Of a stretch of DNA of 64,000 nt, positions 42,307 through 52,025 are shown in pieces. Both the position numbers and the translations under genes were made by a program. The DNA is from Hymenobacter mucosus (GTDB taxonomy: Bacteria; Bacteroidota; Bacteroidia; Cytophagales; Hymenobacteraceae): positions 496,001 to 560,000 of the forward strand of contig NZ_FZNS01000004.1 in NCBI RefSeq assembly GCF_900188255.1, in the 5' to 3' direction. Position 1 is the first letter of the stretch. Every line of letters begins with the position of its first letter. The notes beneath the pieces were generated by a model that did no database searches, was not told where the DNA came from, and saw only the letters and a program-made list of their open reading frames with translations.

Positions 42307-43062
42307 ATGCAGTGGAACGCCAACTCATACACCCAGAAGCACGCCTTTGTCTTTCATTATGGTGCAGGTTTGGTTGATGTACTAGCACCCCAGCCTGGGG
42401 AAGTGGTTCTGGATCTGGGGTGCGGGTCGGGCGAGCTGACGCAGGAAATAGCCAGCCGCGGGGCAGCCGTAGTGGGCTTGGATGCCTCAGCCACTATGCT
42501 TACGAAAGCCCAACAGCAGTTTCCTGGTCTCGATTTTCAGTTGGCCGACGCTACCTCGTTTGAGCTACCAAGCCGCTTCGACGCCGTATTTTCCAACGCC
42601 GTGCTGCACTGGGTGCCCCAGGCCGCGGCAGTTATTCGGCAAGTGCACCACCACCTGAAACCAGGCGGCCGGTTTGTGGCCGAGTTTGGTGGTCAGGGCA
42701 ACGTAGGCCGCATCGTACAAACTTTGCTGGCGCAGTTACACGGCCACGGCTACCCCCAGGCTCAAGCTGATTGGTGGTATTTTCCCACGGTAGGTGAGTA
42801 CACTGCCTTGCTCGAACAGCAGGGCTTCCGGGTGCGGCTGGCCCAGCACTACGACCGGGACACGCCCCTAGCCGACCCCAAAAGGGGCTTGCTCGACTGG
42901 ATTGAGCAATTCGGCGACAACTTTTTTCGGGGTGTACAGCCCGCTGATACGGCGGCAATCCTAGCCGCAACCGAGGCCGAATTACGGCCCACGTTATTCC
43001 GAGAGGGGCAGTGGGTTGCGGACTACAAACGCCTGCGCATTGTGGCCGAGACGCGGCGCTAA
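42307..43062 (+). CDS. Class I SAM-dependent methyltransferase
   Basis: A 251-residue methyltransferase with the SAM-binding motif VVLDLGCGSGELTQEI (about residues 33-48), an acidic motif II (VVGLDASATMLTKA) and FDAVFSNAVLHWVP. It resembles the trans-aconitate methyltransferase/UbiE-like group, but no substrate is predictable. It sits between ilvC (70 bases upstream) and ilvA (37 bases downstream) in the same orientation, so it is inside the ilv transcript. Its role there is unknown. Confidence 0.85.
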   Translation: MQWNANSYTQKHAFVFHYGAGLVDVLAPQPGEVVLDLGCGSGELTQEIASRGAAVVGLDASATMLTKAQQQFPGLDFQLADATSFELPSRFDAVFSNAVLHWVPQAAAVIRQVHHHLKPGGRFVAEFGGQGNVGRIVQTLLAQLHGHGYPQAQADWWYFPTVGEYTALLEQQGFRVRLAQHYDRDTPLADPKRGLLDWIEQFGDNFFRGVQPADTAAILAATEAELRPTLFREGQWVADYKRLRIVAETRR

Positions 43063-43099
43063 CTCAGCCAGCCCTTCCGGCCTTACTTCAGTTTACCCT

Positions 43100-44371
43100 A
43101 TGGAACAAGATACCCTCACCTCCGCCCCGGCGGTACGCTTAGAAAACGTGGAACGCGCCGCGCGCACCCTGGATGGCGTCATCTACAAAACGCTGCTGCA
43201 GCACAATCTGGGCTTGTCGGATGCGTATGGCGCGCAGGTGTATTTAAAGCGCGAAGACTTGCAGGTGGTTCGTTCCTATAAAATTCGCGGGGCCTACAAC
43301 AAGATTGCCGGCCTCAGCCCAGAGCAGGTGTCGCGCGACGTAGTATGCGCTAGTGCCGGGAACCACGCCCAGGGCGTTGCCTACGCTTGCCAGCTGCTGG
43401 GTATTCGCGGCCACATCTTCATGCCTGCCAACACGCCGGCGCAGAAAGTGAGCAAGGTGCGCCTGTTTGGTAAAGAGCAAGTGGAAGTAGTCCTCATTGG
43501 GGCTACGTTCGATGACACCTACCACGCGGCCAAGGCTTTCTGCGACGAGCGAGGCAGCAGCTTCGTGCATCCCTTCGATGATATGGCCATTGTGGAAGGT
43601 CAGGCCACTGTGGGCTTGGAGGTTCTGCGCGACGCGCCCAACGCTATTGACTTCGTATTTATGCCCATTGGCGGCGGGGGACTGGCTTCCGGCGTAAGCA
43701 GCGTATTTCGGCAGCTCAGTCCGGCTACCAAGCTCATTGGCGTGCAGCCCCTAGGGGCCCCCTCTATGCAACAGGCCCTGCAAAAAGGCCAGCGTCAAGC
43801 CCTAGAGCACATTGAGAGCTTTGTAGATGGGGCGGCCGTGAAGTGCCCCGGGGAGCTGACGTTTGAACTGTGCCGGGAGCTACTGGACGAGGTAGCCCTA
43901 GTGCCGGAAGGCCAGGTGTGCGAAGACCTGCTGAAGATGTACAACGAGGAGGGCATTGTGCTGGAGCCAGCCGGCACGCTCAGCGTCTCGGCCCTGCACC
44001 AGTACGCCGACCAAATTCGGGGTAAGACGGTGGTATGCGTGCTTAGTGGCTCCAACAACGACATTACGCGCATGGAGGATATCAAGGAGCGGGCCATGCG
44101 CCACCAGGGCCGCAAGCATTACTTCTTGGTCACCTTCAACCAAAAGCCCGGGGCCCTGCGCCGCTTCGTCAACAACGTGCTGCAAGAGGGCGACGACATC
44201 ATCCAGTTTCAGTACATCAAAAAGAATAATAAGGAGAAAGGTCCGGTCTTCATCGGCATTGAAGTGCAACGCCCCCACGACGTAGAAGGCATTCAGCAAC
44301 GCATGGCCGCCGAGGGTTTCGGCTACGAATATTTGAACGGCAAGCAAGATTTCCTGAGTCTGCTGGTGTAG
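43100..44371 (+). CDS. ilvA: Threonine ammonia-lyase (threonine dehydratase)
   Basis: A 423-residue PLP enzyme that makes 2-oxobutanoate for isoleucine. The PLP Lys is K61 in VVRSYKIRGAYNKIAG; SAGNHAQGVA and MPIGGGGLASGV are the cofactor-binding loops. The C-terminal third holds a single ACT-like regulatory region (HYFLVTFNQKPGALRRFVNN), fewer than the two in the E. coli enzyme. ATG 43100 is chosen. It is the last gene of the ilv group. Confidence 0.93.
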   Translation: MEQDTLTSAPAVRLENVERAARTLDGVIYKTLLQHNLGLSDAYGAQVYLKREDLQVVRSYKIRGAYNKIAGLSPEQVSRDVVCASAGNHAQGVAYACQLLGIRGHIFMPANTPAQKVSKVRLFGKEQVEVVLIGATFDDTYHAAKAFCDERGSSFVHPFDDMAIVEGQATVGLEVLRDAPNAIDFVFMPIGGGGLASGVSSVFRQLSPATKLIGVQPLGAPSMQQALQKGQRQALEHIESFVDGAAVKCPGELTFELCRELLDEVALVPEGQVCEDLLKMYNEEGIVLEPAGTLSVSALHQYADQIRGKTVVCVLSGSNNDITRMEDIKERAMRHQGRKHYFLVTFNQKPGALRRFVNNVLQEGDDIIQFQYIKKNNKEKGPVFIGIEVQRPHDVEGIQQRMAAEGFGYEYLNGKQDFLSLLV

Positions 44372-44645
44372 AGCACTGGGGTTAATGCATAGCACTGTCT
44401 TCTTATTTGGAGGGCAGAGGTACTCGGGTGCGTAGGTGGTACGGAGAACAGCTTTCCGTATGTCCTATCGAGCGAGTACAGCCTTGGCTCTAGTGCGTTA
44501 CTGAATCTTGGCCCTTCTCATTCAAGTAGGGAAGCGTGGTTTTCTGTCGTTTGCTACTCCAGCCTGCCCGGTATCCGTAGCCCGCGGTTCTTTTGCTTGT
44601 TGGCCGTCGTATCCACACAAATGTTTACCCTTTGTATATCAACTA
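44372..44645. other. Region between ilvA and the leuA operator
   Basis: I see no convincing terminator, RNA gene or coding frame. With the operator and promoter it makes a 390-base gap. Confidence 0.5.
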
Positions 44646-44680
44646 ATTACAAACCAGTAATCAAGTTTTAGAAATAGTAG
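44646..44680 (+). promoter_or_regulatory. Putative ilv/leu operator (leu copy)
   Basis: ATTACAAAC (44646-44654), 13 bases, then TTAGAAATAGTAG (44668-44680). Spacing and all but one base of the blocks equal the ilv copy at 35339-35373, while the spacer sequence differs, so the blocks look selected. Confidence 0.65.
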
Positions 44681-44695
44681 GCGTGCCGACAGACT

Positions 44696-44728
44696 GTTTT
44701 CACGGCCACGTCTAGGCCATGTACTTGC
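44696..44728 (+). promoter_or_regulatory. Promoter of leuA
   Basis: GTTTTCA (44696-44702), 17 bases, TGTACTTGC (44720-44728): the same blocks and spacing as the ilv promoter. The leader here is only about 30 bases, with no leader peptide or attenuator. Confidence 0.6.
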
Positions 44729-44761
44729 GGGTAGCATTTTAGCTGATAGAACCCTTACGAC

Positions 44762-45928
44762 ATGGCAACTCAGAAAATCCACATCTTCGACACGACCCTG
44801 CGCGACGGGGAACAGGTGCCGGGCTGCAAGCTGAACCGGGACGAGAAACTGCTGATTGCCCGACAGCTAGAGCTACTCGGCGTCGACGTGATTGAGGCAG
44901 GTTTTCCGGTGTCAAGCCCCGGCGACTTTGCGGCGGTGGCGGCCATTGCGGCGCAAACGCGCCATGCTACCGTCTGCGGCCTTTCGCGGGCGGTAGAAAA
45001 CGATATTATTACGGCGGCCGAAGCTCTCAAATCGGCCCGGTACCCGCGCATTCATACAGGCATCGGCACCTCGGAGTCGCACATCAAGTTTAAGCTGTGC
45101 ACCACGCCGGAGAAAATAGTGGAGCGGGCCGTGGCGGCCGTGAAGCTGGCCAAGTCCTTCGTGGAAGACGTGGAGTTTTACGCCGAAGACGCGGGCCGTA
45201 CCGATAATGAGTTTCTGGCCCGGGTTTGCGAAGCGGCTATTAAAGCCGGCGCTACCGTGCTCAATATTCCTGACACCACTGGCTACTGCCTCCCCAGTGA
45301 GTACGGCGCCAAGATTAAGTACCTGGCCGACAATGTGCGCGGCATTGAGCACGTGCGCCTTTCTACCCACTGCCACAACGATTTGGGCATGGCGACGGCC
45401 AACTCCATTGCGGGCGTACTCAACGGAGCTCAGCAAGTAGAGTGCACCATCAACGGGGTGGGCGAGCGGGCTGGCAACACGGCCTTGGAAGAAGCCGTGA
45501 TGGTACTCCGCCAGCACCCCTACCTCAACTTCGAGACGGGCATCAATACCAAATTGCTCGCCGAAACGTCGGCCATGGTGTCGCACCTCATGTCGATGCC
45601 GGTGCAGCCCAACAAGGCGATTGTGGGCGCCAACGCGTTTTCGCACTCTAGCGGCATCCACCAAGATGGGGTCATCAAGCACCGCGAAACCTACGAGATT
45701 ATTGACCCACGCGAAGTGGGCATGCCTGATTCTGCCATTGTGCTCACGGCCCGCTCTGGCCGCGCCGCGTTGGCGTACCGTCTCCAGAAGATTGGCTACG
45801 ACTTTGACCGCAACGCCCTCAATAAAGCCTACGCCTCATTCCTGGTCTTGGCCGACCGCCAAAAGGAAGTCGTGGATGAGGATTTGCATGTGATGGTGGA
45901 ACAGGAAAACCTCATTATCGTCGAATAA
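44762..45928 (+). CDS. leuA: 2-isopropylmalate synthase, short form
   Basis: A 388-residue HMGL-like TIM-barrel enzyme that condenses 2-oxoisovalerate with acetyl-CoA. The active-site segment is [17 protein letters not shown] (residues 8-24), with [13 protein letters not shown] supplying the metal-binding histidines and [14 protein letters not shown] following. The subdomain after [12 protein letters not shown] is complete, but the C-terminal allosteric LeuA dimer domain (about 120 residues in long-form enzymes) is absent. Leucine feedback through that domain is therefore not expected. Short forms are known in Bacteroidota. Confidence 0.88.
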   Translation: MATQKIHIFDTTLRDGEQVPGCKLNRDEKLLIARQLELLGVDVIEAGFPVSSPGDFAAVAAIAAQTRHATVCGLSRAVENDIITAAEALKSARYPRIHTGIGTSESHIKFKLCTTPEKIVERAVAAVKLAKSFVEDVEFYAEDAGRTDNEFLARVCEAAIKAGATVLNIPDTTGYCLPSEYGAKIKYLADNVRGIEHVRLSTHCHNDLGMATANSIAGVLNGAQQVECTINGVGERAGNTALEEAVMVLRQHPYLNFETGINTKLLAETSAMVSHLMSMPVQPNKAIVGANAFSHSSGIHQDGVIKHRETYEIIDPREVGMPDSAIVLTARSGRAALAYRLQKIGYDFDRNALNKAYASFLVLADRQKEVVDEDLHVMVEQENLIIVE

Positions 45929-45937
45929 CCCTCCCCT

Positions 45938-45989
45938 TGCCTACTCCCTAGCCCATTGCATACAACATGGGCTAGGGAGTAGGCATTTT
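45938..45989 (+). terminator. Hairpin with short T run between leuA and leuC
   Basis: A 19-bp perfect stem (TGCCTACTCCCTAGCCCAT / ATGGGCTAGGGAGTAGGCA) with a 10-base loop and TTTT. It may partly terminate or separate leuA from leuCDB. Confidence 0.7.
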
Positions 45990-46087
45990 ACCGCCCCCAG
46001 GCTCAGGTGCCGGGCGCCTAGGCCCAGCAACATTTACCCCCCATAATAAGCAGAAGCCTACCCTAGCCTCTGCCCCACCCCTCTCTC

Positions 46088-47482
46088 ATGGCTAAGACCT
46101 TATTTGATAAAATCTGGGACGCGCACGTGGTGCGTGAAGTAGCCGGCGGCCTCACGGTGTTTTACATCGACCGCCATCTGATTCATGAAGTGACGAGCCC
46201 CCAAGCCTTTGACGAACTGACGGCCCGCGGCCTGACCCTGCACCGCCCCGAGCAGATTGTAGCCACGGCCGACCACAACGTGCCAACGCGCTACCAAGAT
46301 CAGCCCATTCAGGACCCCTTGTCTCGCTCGCAAGTAGATAAGTTGACGGAAAACTGCGCTAAGTTTGGGGTAGAGCTGTACGGCTTGGGCCACCAGTACC
46401 AGGGCATTGTGCACGTAATTGGGCCGGAGCTGGGCATTACCCAACCGGGCCTGACCATGGTATGCGGCGACAGCCATACTTCCACCCACGGCGCCTTCGG
46501 TACTATTGCTTTCGGCATTGGCACCAGCCAAGTGACCCAAGTAATGGCCTCCCAATGCCTGCTGCTGGATAAACCCAAGCGCATGCGCATTACGTTGGAT
46601 GGCGACTTGCGACCCGGCGTAACGGCCAAAGACCTGATTCTATACGTGATTTCTCAGCTGGGCACCGGCGGGGCCACTGGCTACTTTGTAGAGTACGCGG
46701 GCAGCGCCATTCGGGCCCTGAGCATGGAAGGCCGCATGACCATCTGCAACATGAGCATTGAGATGGGCGCCCGCGGGGGCCTCATCGCCCCCGATGCTAC
46801 CACCTTCGACTACGTGAAGGGCCGCCGTTTTGCCCCCCAGGGCGAAAACTGGAACCGGGCCGTGGCTTACTGGCAGACGCTGTACTCAGACGAAGATGCC
46901 ATATTCGATGCCGAGCAGCATTTCGATGCCTCGGCCATTCAGCCCATGATTACGTATGGCACCAACCCGGGTATGGGCATTCCGCTGGCCACCAGCATTC
47001 CGGTGCTGACGGGTGGCAGCGAGGCTACGAGCTTCGATAAGTCGTTGCGGTACATGGGTTTCCAGCCCGGCGAGTCGCTGCTGGGCAAGGAAATCAATTA
47101 CGTGTTCATTGGCAGTTGCACCAACTCGCGCATTGAGGACTTGCGTACGGTAGCGGCCTACGTGAAGGGTAAGCAGAAAGCCGCACACGTGGAGGCCATC
47201 ATTGTGCCCGGCTCTAAGCAGGTAGAGCAGCAAGCCATTGCCGAGGGCATCGATAAGGTATTAGCCGAAGCAGGCTTTGAACTGCGCGAGCCGGGCTGCA
47301 GCGCCTGCCTAGCCATGAACGACGACAAAATTCCGGCTGGTGCCTACTGCGTTTCAACCTCCAACCGCAACTTCGAAGGCCGCCAGGGTCCCGGCGCCCG
47401 CACCCTGCTGGCTAGCCCACTCGTAGCGGCCATTACCGCCGTAGAAGGCCGCCTAGTAGACATCACCCAGTATTTGAACTAG
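46088..47482 (+). CDS. leuC: 3-isopropylmalate dehydratase large subunit
   Basis: A 464-residue aconitase-family subunit. Fe-S cysteines are seen in [14 protein letters not shown] and in [14 protein letters not shown]. The N-terminal [14 protein letters not shown] and [15 protein letters not shown] blocks and [20 protein letters not shown] are diagnostic. With LeuD it isomerises 2- to 3-isopropylmalate. It lies 160 bases after leuA beyond a hairpin. Confidence 0.95.
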   Translation: MAKTLFDKIWDAHVVREVAGGLTVFYIDRHLIHEVTSPQAFDELTARGLTLHRPEQIVATADHNVPTRYQDQPIQDPLSRSQVDKLTENCAKFGVELYGLGHQYQGIVHVIGPELGITQPGLTMVCGDSHTSTHGAFGTIAFGIGTSQVTQVMASQCLLLDKPKRMRITLDGDLRPGVTAKDLILYVISQLGTGGATGYFVEYAGSAIRALSMEGRMTICNMSIEMGARGGLIAPDATTFDYVKGRRFAPQGENWNRAVAYWQTLYSDEDAIFDAEQHFDASAIQPMITYGTNPGMGIPLATSIPVLTGGSEATSFDKSLRYMGFQPGESLLGKEINYVFIGSCTNSRIEDLRTVAAYVKGKQKAAHVEAIIVPGSKQVEQQAIAEGIDKVLAEAGFELREPGCSACLAMNDDKIPAGAYCVSTSNRNFEGRQGPGARTLLASPLVAAITAVEGRLVDITQYLN

Positions 47483-47487
47483 AACTA

Positions 47488-47516
47488 AGCCCCCTTCTCA
47501 TCTGAGGAGGGGGGCT
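47488..47516. repeat. Intercistronic hairpin between leuC and leuD
   Basis: AGCCCCCTTCTCA can pair with TGAGGAGGGGGGCT with a small bulge, in the 62-base gap. Perhaps an mRNA-stability element. Confidence 0.5.
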
Positions 47517-47544
47517 AGAAGTAGTCTCTCACATCTCCCACCCC

Positions 47545-48144
47545 ATGGAAAAATTCCAAACACTGCGCTCCGGTGTAGTGCCCCTACCGATAGAAAATGT
47601 TGACACCGACCAGATTATTCCGGCACGCTTCCTGAAAGCGACTACCCGCGAAGGATTTGGTGCCAACCTGTTTGCCGATTGGCGCTACGCCGCCGATGGG
47701 CGGCCTAACGCCGATTTCGTGCTGAACGACAGCCGCTACCAAGGCCACCAGATTTTGCTGGCGGGCAAAAATTTTGGGTGCGGTTCTAGCCGGGAGCACG
47801 CCGCCTGGGCCCTTTACGATGCTGGATTTCGGGTAGTCATCAGCAGCTACTTTGCCGACATCTTCCGGGGCAATGCCCTGAACACGGGCTTGCTGCCGCT
47901 GCAGGTTTCTGATGAGGTGCTACAGGGCTTGTTTGCGGTAGTAACTGCCGATCCGCGGGCTACCCTGGCGGTGGATTTACAGGCCCAAACGCTAACCGTA
48001 CCGGGCTGGGCCGAGGCTATTCACTTCGAGCTGGACCCTTACAAAAAAGAGTGCCTGATCAACGGGTACGACGATATTGATTTTCTCATCAGCCAACAGG
48101 CGGCCATTACGGCCTACGAACAGCAACGGTCATGGGTATTCTAA
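47545..48144 (+). CDS. leuD: 3-isopropylmalate dehydratase small subunit
   Basis: A 199-residue swivel-domain partner of LeuC. The signatures are [17 protein letters not shown] (residues 15-31) and [18 protein letters not shown]. The length is normal. Its stop overlaps the leuB ATG by 13 bases, indicating tight coupling. Confidence 0.95.
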   Translation: MEKFQTLRSGVVPLPIENVDTDQIIPARFLKATTREGFGANLFADWRYAADGRPNADFVLNDSRYQGHQILLAGKNFGCGSSREHAAWALYDAGFRVVISSYFADIFRGNALNTGLLPLQVSDEVLQGLFAVVTADPRATLAVDLQAQTLTVPGWAEAIHFELDPYKKECLINGYDDIDFLISQQAAITAYEQQRSWVF

Positions 48145-49256
48145 GCAAACGAATTGTGGTGTTGTCGGGCGATGGGATTGGTCCGGAAGTGTGCGGCGAA
48201 GCTGTGCGCGTGTTGAAAGCCGTGGGCGACCGGTTCGGCCATGAGTTCACCTTCGACTACCAGCTGATGGGCGCCTGCGCCATTGACGCCACCGGCTCTC
48301 CCCTGCCCGAGGAAACCCTTGCCGCCTGCCGCCAAGCCGATGCTGTGCTGCTCGGCGCCATCGGCGACCCGAAGTACGACAACGACCCCACGGCCAAAGT
48401 GCGCCCCGAGCAGGGTCTGCTGGGTCTGCGCAAGTCCCTGGGCCTCTATGCCAATATCCGCCCCATTACGGCCTACGACCAACTGCTGGAACACTCACCC
48501 CTCAAAGCTGAACGCATTCAGGGAGCTGATATTCTCATTTTCCGGGAGCTGACGGGGGGAATGTACTTTGGAGAGAAAGGGCGCTCCGAGGACCGCGCCT
48601 GGGCCTATGACCACTGCACCTACCACCGCGACGAAATTGTGCGCATTGCGCACCGCGCCTTTAAAGCGGCCGAAACGCGCCGTCACAAGCTCACGCTGGT
48701 AGACAAGGCTAACGTACTGGAAACGTCGCGCCTGTGGCGCGAAACCGTGCAAAGCATTGCCCCCGAGTATCCCAGCGTAGCCCTGGATTACCTGTTCGTG
48801 GATAATGCGGCCATGCAGATCATTCTGAACCCGCGTCAGTTCGATGTTATCCTGACGGAAAATATGTTCGGTGATATTATTTCCGACGAGGCTTCGGTTA
48901 TTGCGGGCTCCCTAGGGCTGCTGCCCTCCGCTTCGGTTGGCGATGGGGCAGCGCTGTTCGAGCCCATCCACGGCTCTTACCCCCAGGCTAAGGGTAAAGG
49001 CATTGCCAACCCCATTGCAACCATTCTTTCGGCCGCCATGCTGCTCGACCACTTCGACTTACAAGAAGAGGCCGACTGCGTGCGCGACGCCGTACAGCAC
49101 GCTCTCGACCAGGAGGTAGTAACGCCCGAACTAAACTCCTCCACCCTGTATAGCACCGAGCAAGTAGGCAACTTCATTGCCTATAGCGTGCTGGACATTG
49201 CTGATTGTGAGGTGCACCGCAACAACATCAAGCTGGGCATGAGCACCATTATTTAA
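48132..49256 (+). CDS. leuB: 3-isopropylmalate dehydrogenase
   Basis: A 374-residue NAD-dependent oxidative decarboxylase of the isocitrate/isopropylmalate family. The N-terminal [17 protein letters not shown], the substrate-loop [14 protein letters not shown], the [17 protein letters not shown] block and the acids in [19 protein letters not shown] are all present. It ends the leu operon. Confidence 0.95.
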   Translation: MGILSKRIVVLSGDGIGPEVCGEAVRVLKAVGDRFGHEFTFDYQLMGACAIDATGSPLPEETLAACRQADAVLLGAIGDPKYDNDPTAKVRPEQGLLGLRKSLGLYANIRPITAYDQLLEHSPLKAERIQGADILIFRELTGGMYFGEKGRSEDRAWAYDHCTYHRDEIVRIAHRAFKAAETRRHKLTLVDKANVLETSRLWRETVQSIAPEYPSVALDYLFVDNAAMQIILNPRQFDVILTENMFGDIISDEASVIAGSLGLLPSASVGDGAALFEPIHGSYPQAKGKGIANPIATILSAAMLLDHFDLQEEADCVRDAVQHALDQEVVTPELNSSTLYSTEQVGNFIAYSVLDIADCEVHRNNIKLGMSTII

Positions 49257-49282
49257 GAGAAAGTACCGGAGAGGGGTACGTT

Positions 49283-49324
49283 AGCCCAGGTAGTCGGCCT
49301 AATGCCGGCGGCCTGGGCTTTCTT
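49283..49324 (+). terminator. Terminator of the leu operon
   Basis: AGCCCAGG / CCTGGGCT with an inner CGGC/GCCG pairing, then TTCTT. Confidence 0.75.
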
Positions 49325-49465
49325 CTTGCGGGCATTACACCGCCCTGGTCTTACCGCTTCACCCGGCCGCGCCTACGCTTCACCCGGCTTTGACTAGAAA
49401 CAGAGGGACCTATTTCAGATGTTTGACGCAGTTACTCGCTCGTCCTACCGTATCCCTACTGTGTC

Positions 49466-50410
49466 ATGACTGCCTTCCGCTACTTTTCCCTACGCGTCCT
49501 ATTCGTTTGCTTTTTGCTTCTGACTGGGGCTGCGTCGGCGTCTGCCCAACACAAGCTGGCGCCACCTACGTCTACCACCCTGCTCACTTCCGACTCGGTG
49601 CGGCTGTTTGTGCGGGTAGCGGGGCAAGGCACGCCGTGCGTGTTTGTGCACGGAGGGCCTGGGGCAGGCAGCTACTCTTTTGAGAAGCTGGGCGGCAACC
49701 GGCTGGAAGCACAGCTGCGCATGATATACATTGACCAGCGCGGCAGTGGACGCTCAGCTAGCTCGCCACGAAAAGATTACTCCGTGGCCCGCATGGTGCA
49801 GGACCTAGAGGAGCTGCGCCAGCACCTTGGCTTAGAAAGGTGGGTAGTGATGTCGCACTCCTTTGGCGGCACCATTGCCACGGCCTACGCTACCCAGCAC
49901 CCCGCGCGGGTGCAGGCGCTGGTACTGGTGAACAGTGTGCTCAACCCGCCCGCAAGCCTGGAAAGCATGCTGCACTATGGCACCTCCCTGCTACCTACTA
50001 CGGAGCAGCCCAACGCTAGTATCCCCATGATGCAGCGCTTTGGTATGGTAATGGGAGCCTTGCAGCGGCGACAAGTGGCCTACCAGCTTCAGTATTCCAC
50101 CGACTCGTTGGCGGCCCGCGCCAGCCGCGTAGTCCGCGCCGTGCCCGCCAACCAGGACTTTGCTACCCAAGTATTCAGCGGGCAGCTACCCGATTACGGC
50201 CAGGACTACGGTCCTGCTACCGCTCAGCTGTCCATGCCTGCGCTGGTTATCCTCGGACAGGACGACCGCACGACGGGCACCACGCCCCAGTCGTTCCGGT
50301 TTCCTCGGCAGCAGGTGGTAGTGCTACCCGGCAAGCACTACTCCTTTCTGGAGCAACCCGCTCGGTTTCAGCAAGTGGTCAGTAGCTTCGTGCAAACGCT
50401 TTCCCGCTAG
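49466..50410 (+). CDS. Secreted alpha/beta hydrolase (peptidase S33-like)
   Basis: A 314-residue protein with a signal peptide (residues 1-27, ending SASAQ). The fold elements are the oxyanion segment VFVHGGPGAGSYSF, DQRGSGRS, the nucleophile elbow MSHSFGGT, an acid in GQDDRTTGT and the His in LPGKHYSF. HGGPG and DQRG suggest the prolyl-aminopeptidase/proline iminopeptidase group, but true substrates vary. It is 12 bases before the LytS kinase, so perhaps in its operon. Confidence 0.8.
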   Translation: MTAFRYFSLRVLFVCFLLLTGAASASAQHKLAPPTSTTLLTSDSVRLFVRVAGQGTPCVFVHGGPGAGSYSFEKLGGNRLEAQLRMIYIDQRGSGRSASSPRKDYSVARMVQDLEELRQHLGLERWVVMSHSFGGTIATAYATQHPARVQALVLVNSVLNPPASLESMLHYGTSLLPTTEQPNASIPMMQRFGMVMGALQRRQVAYQLQYSTDSLAARASRVVRAVPANQDFATQVFSGQLPDYGQDYGPATAQLSMPALVILGQDDRTTGTTPQSFRFPRQQVVVLPGKHYSFLEQPARFQQVVSSFVQTLSR

Positions 50411-50422
50411 CCGTCCTGCCTC

Positions 50423-51487
50423 ATGCCCGCATCTACCCCACCCGAGCCCCCGCGCCCCATCCGCCTGAACGACCGGCTGTTTCTGCTGGTTGGCATTCCG
50501 GTTATGGCCTTGCTGGCACTGTTGCCCCGGGGGCTGCTGAGCATAACATCGGCGTGGCAGGTGGTAGTAGCGTGGCTGATTTCGCTAGTATTTACTACCG
50601 TGTTCTGGGTTCTGGGCCGCACGCTATGGCTGCAGCTATTCCGGCGCTTCCCCAGCATGAGCCAAACCCACAAGCGCCTATGGCTGCTGGGGCTCGGTAG
50701 CCTTGTGATTACTATGGGTGCCACGGCCGTACTCCTTATAACGACCAACAAGCTGATGGGCGGTAGTGGAGAGCTACCCTTTCCAGATTTGCTGCGCGAA
50801 TTTGGCCTCAACCTCATCCCAACCGTCATTGTTCAGCTGGTGTACGAAAGCTCCAACTATTTCCGGCAGTGGGCAGAAAACGTACGCCGGGCCGAGCAAC
50901 TCCAAAGTGCCGGGGTGCAAAGTCAGCTCGAGGCTTTGCAGAGCCAGCTTGATCCGCACTTCCTGTTCAATAACCTGAACACCCTTTCGGCCCTCATTGA
51001 GCCGGAGAATGAGCCAGCGCAGCAGTTTGTAGAGCAGCTCTCCGATGTGTACCGCTACGTGCTTCTCACCCGCGACAAGACCACCGTTTCGCTGGCCGAG
51101 GAACTGGCCTTCGTAGATACGTTTCTGGCCTTGCACAAGGCGCGGTTTCGCGACAATCTGCGGGTGGTACGGGCCGTGCCAACGGCGGCACTACCCTTGC
51201 GAGTAGCGCCTCTGAGCGTACAGCTGCTCGTAGAAAATGCCCTCAAGCACAACGTAGCTTCCCAACAGCATCCGCTCGAACTACGCCTTACCGCCGACCT
51301 GGCAGGTGGCTATGTTGCCGTGGAAAATACGTTGCGCCCGCGCACGGCAGGCTTGGCCCCTGGCACTGGCACCGGCCTTCGCAACGTGCGCCACCGCTAC
51401 CATTTACTGCAAGCACCCCAGCCAGTAGAAGTCAGCGAAGGCAACGGCTGGTTTCGGGTGCAGTTGCCGTTGCTGCCGCCGTCTTAG
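50423..51487 (+). CDS. LytS-type sensor histidine kinase (system 1)
   Basis: A 354-residue membrane kinase with about four membrane helices (residues 18-140) and no extracytoplasmic sensor domain. A coiled coil (about 150-175) leads to the His_kinase domain with phospho-acceptor H179 in SQLDPHFLFNNLN. The ATPase domain has LLVENALKHN (N box) and GTGTGLRNVRHRY (G box). It should phosphorylate the LytTR regulator encoded 1.1 kb downstream. Confidence 0.9.
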   Translation: MPASTPPEPPRPIRLNDRLFLLVGIPVMALLALLPRGLLSITSAWQVVVAWLISLVFTTVFWVLGRTLWLQLFRRFPSMSQTHKRLWLLGLGSLVITMGATAVLLITTNKLMGGSGELPFPDLLREFGLNLIPTVIVQLVYESSNYFRQWAENVRRAEQLQSAGVQSQLEALQSQLDPHFLFNNLNTLSALIEPENEPAQQFVEQLSDVYRYVLLTRDKTTVSLAEELAFVDTFLALHKARFRDNLRVVRAVPTAALPLRVAPLSVQLLVENALKHNVASQQHPLELRLTADLAGGYVAVENTLRPRTAGLAPGTGTGLRNVRHRYHLLQAPQPVEVSEGNGWFRVQLPLLPPS

Positions 51488-51514
51488 AATACGTATCCCT
51501 TTATTCTTTGCCCT

Positions 51515-51976
51515 ATGAAACCTCTTCTCGTACTCCTGGTATCGTTTGGCGTGCTAGTGGGCGGCACGCATCTTTTCCAAGGACAAGCCGATTTTGTACT
51601 GGCGGGCAATGGTGCCATGGCGGCCATGTTAGCTTTCACCGCAATAGGGCATTTCGCTTTCACCCAGGGCATGATGCGGATGTTGCCGGAGTTCCTGCCA
51701 GCTAAAAGGGCGTGGGTATACGTGACTGGAGTGCTAGAAATTGCGGCGGCTATTGGCCTATTGGTGCCCGCACTCCGCGTAGGAACTGCGGGCTGCCTGC
51801 TTGTCTTCTTCCTCCTAATTCTGCCAGCCAATATCCTGGCTGCCCGCCGAAACCTTAACTATCAGACTGGCGCTACTGATGGCCCCGGCCCTGCTTACCT
51901 CTGGTTTCGGGTTCCGCTCCAGTTGTTCTTCATGGCCTGGGCGTGGTACTTTGGCTGGTACCTGCCCGTAGTATAG
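51515..51976 (+). CDS. DoxX-like membrane protein
   Basis: A 153-residue protein with four membrane helices and conserved segments GGTHLFQGQ, GHFAFTQGMMRMLPEFLP and GVLEIAAAIGLLVP, as in the DoxX family of quinone- or redox-linked membrane proteins. No enzymatic residues can be assigned. It lies between the system-1 kinase and regulator on the same strand. Confidence 0.8.
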   Translation: MKPLLVLLVSFGVLVGGTHLFQGQADFVLAGNGAMAAMLAFTAIGHFAFTQGMMRMLPEFLPAKRAWVYVTGVLEIAAAIGLLVPALRVGTAGCLLVFFLLILPANILAARRNLNYQTGATDGPGPAYLWFRVPLQLFFMAWAWYFGWYLPVV

Positions 51977-52025
51977 TTTTTCCCGAGTTCGGAAAAACGG
52001 TGTTTTTCCTTTACACATTGCTTTT

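Noticed and set aside
44372..44645. Possible tRNA or small RNA in the ilvA-leuA gap
   Set aside because: No cloverleaf arms, TTCGA loop or strong hairpin found.
44625..44675. Short frame MFTLCISTNYKPVIKF before leuA as a possible leader peptide
   Set aside because: It is not enriched in Leu/Ile/Val, lies over the operator upstream of the promoter, and no terminator follows.
44912..45682. 256-codon antisense frame over leuA
   Set aside because: leuA is clearly coding on the plus strand; the antisense product has no domain.
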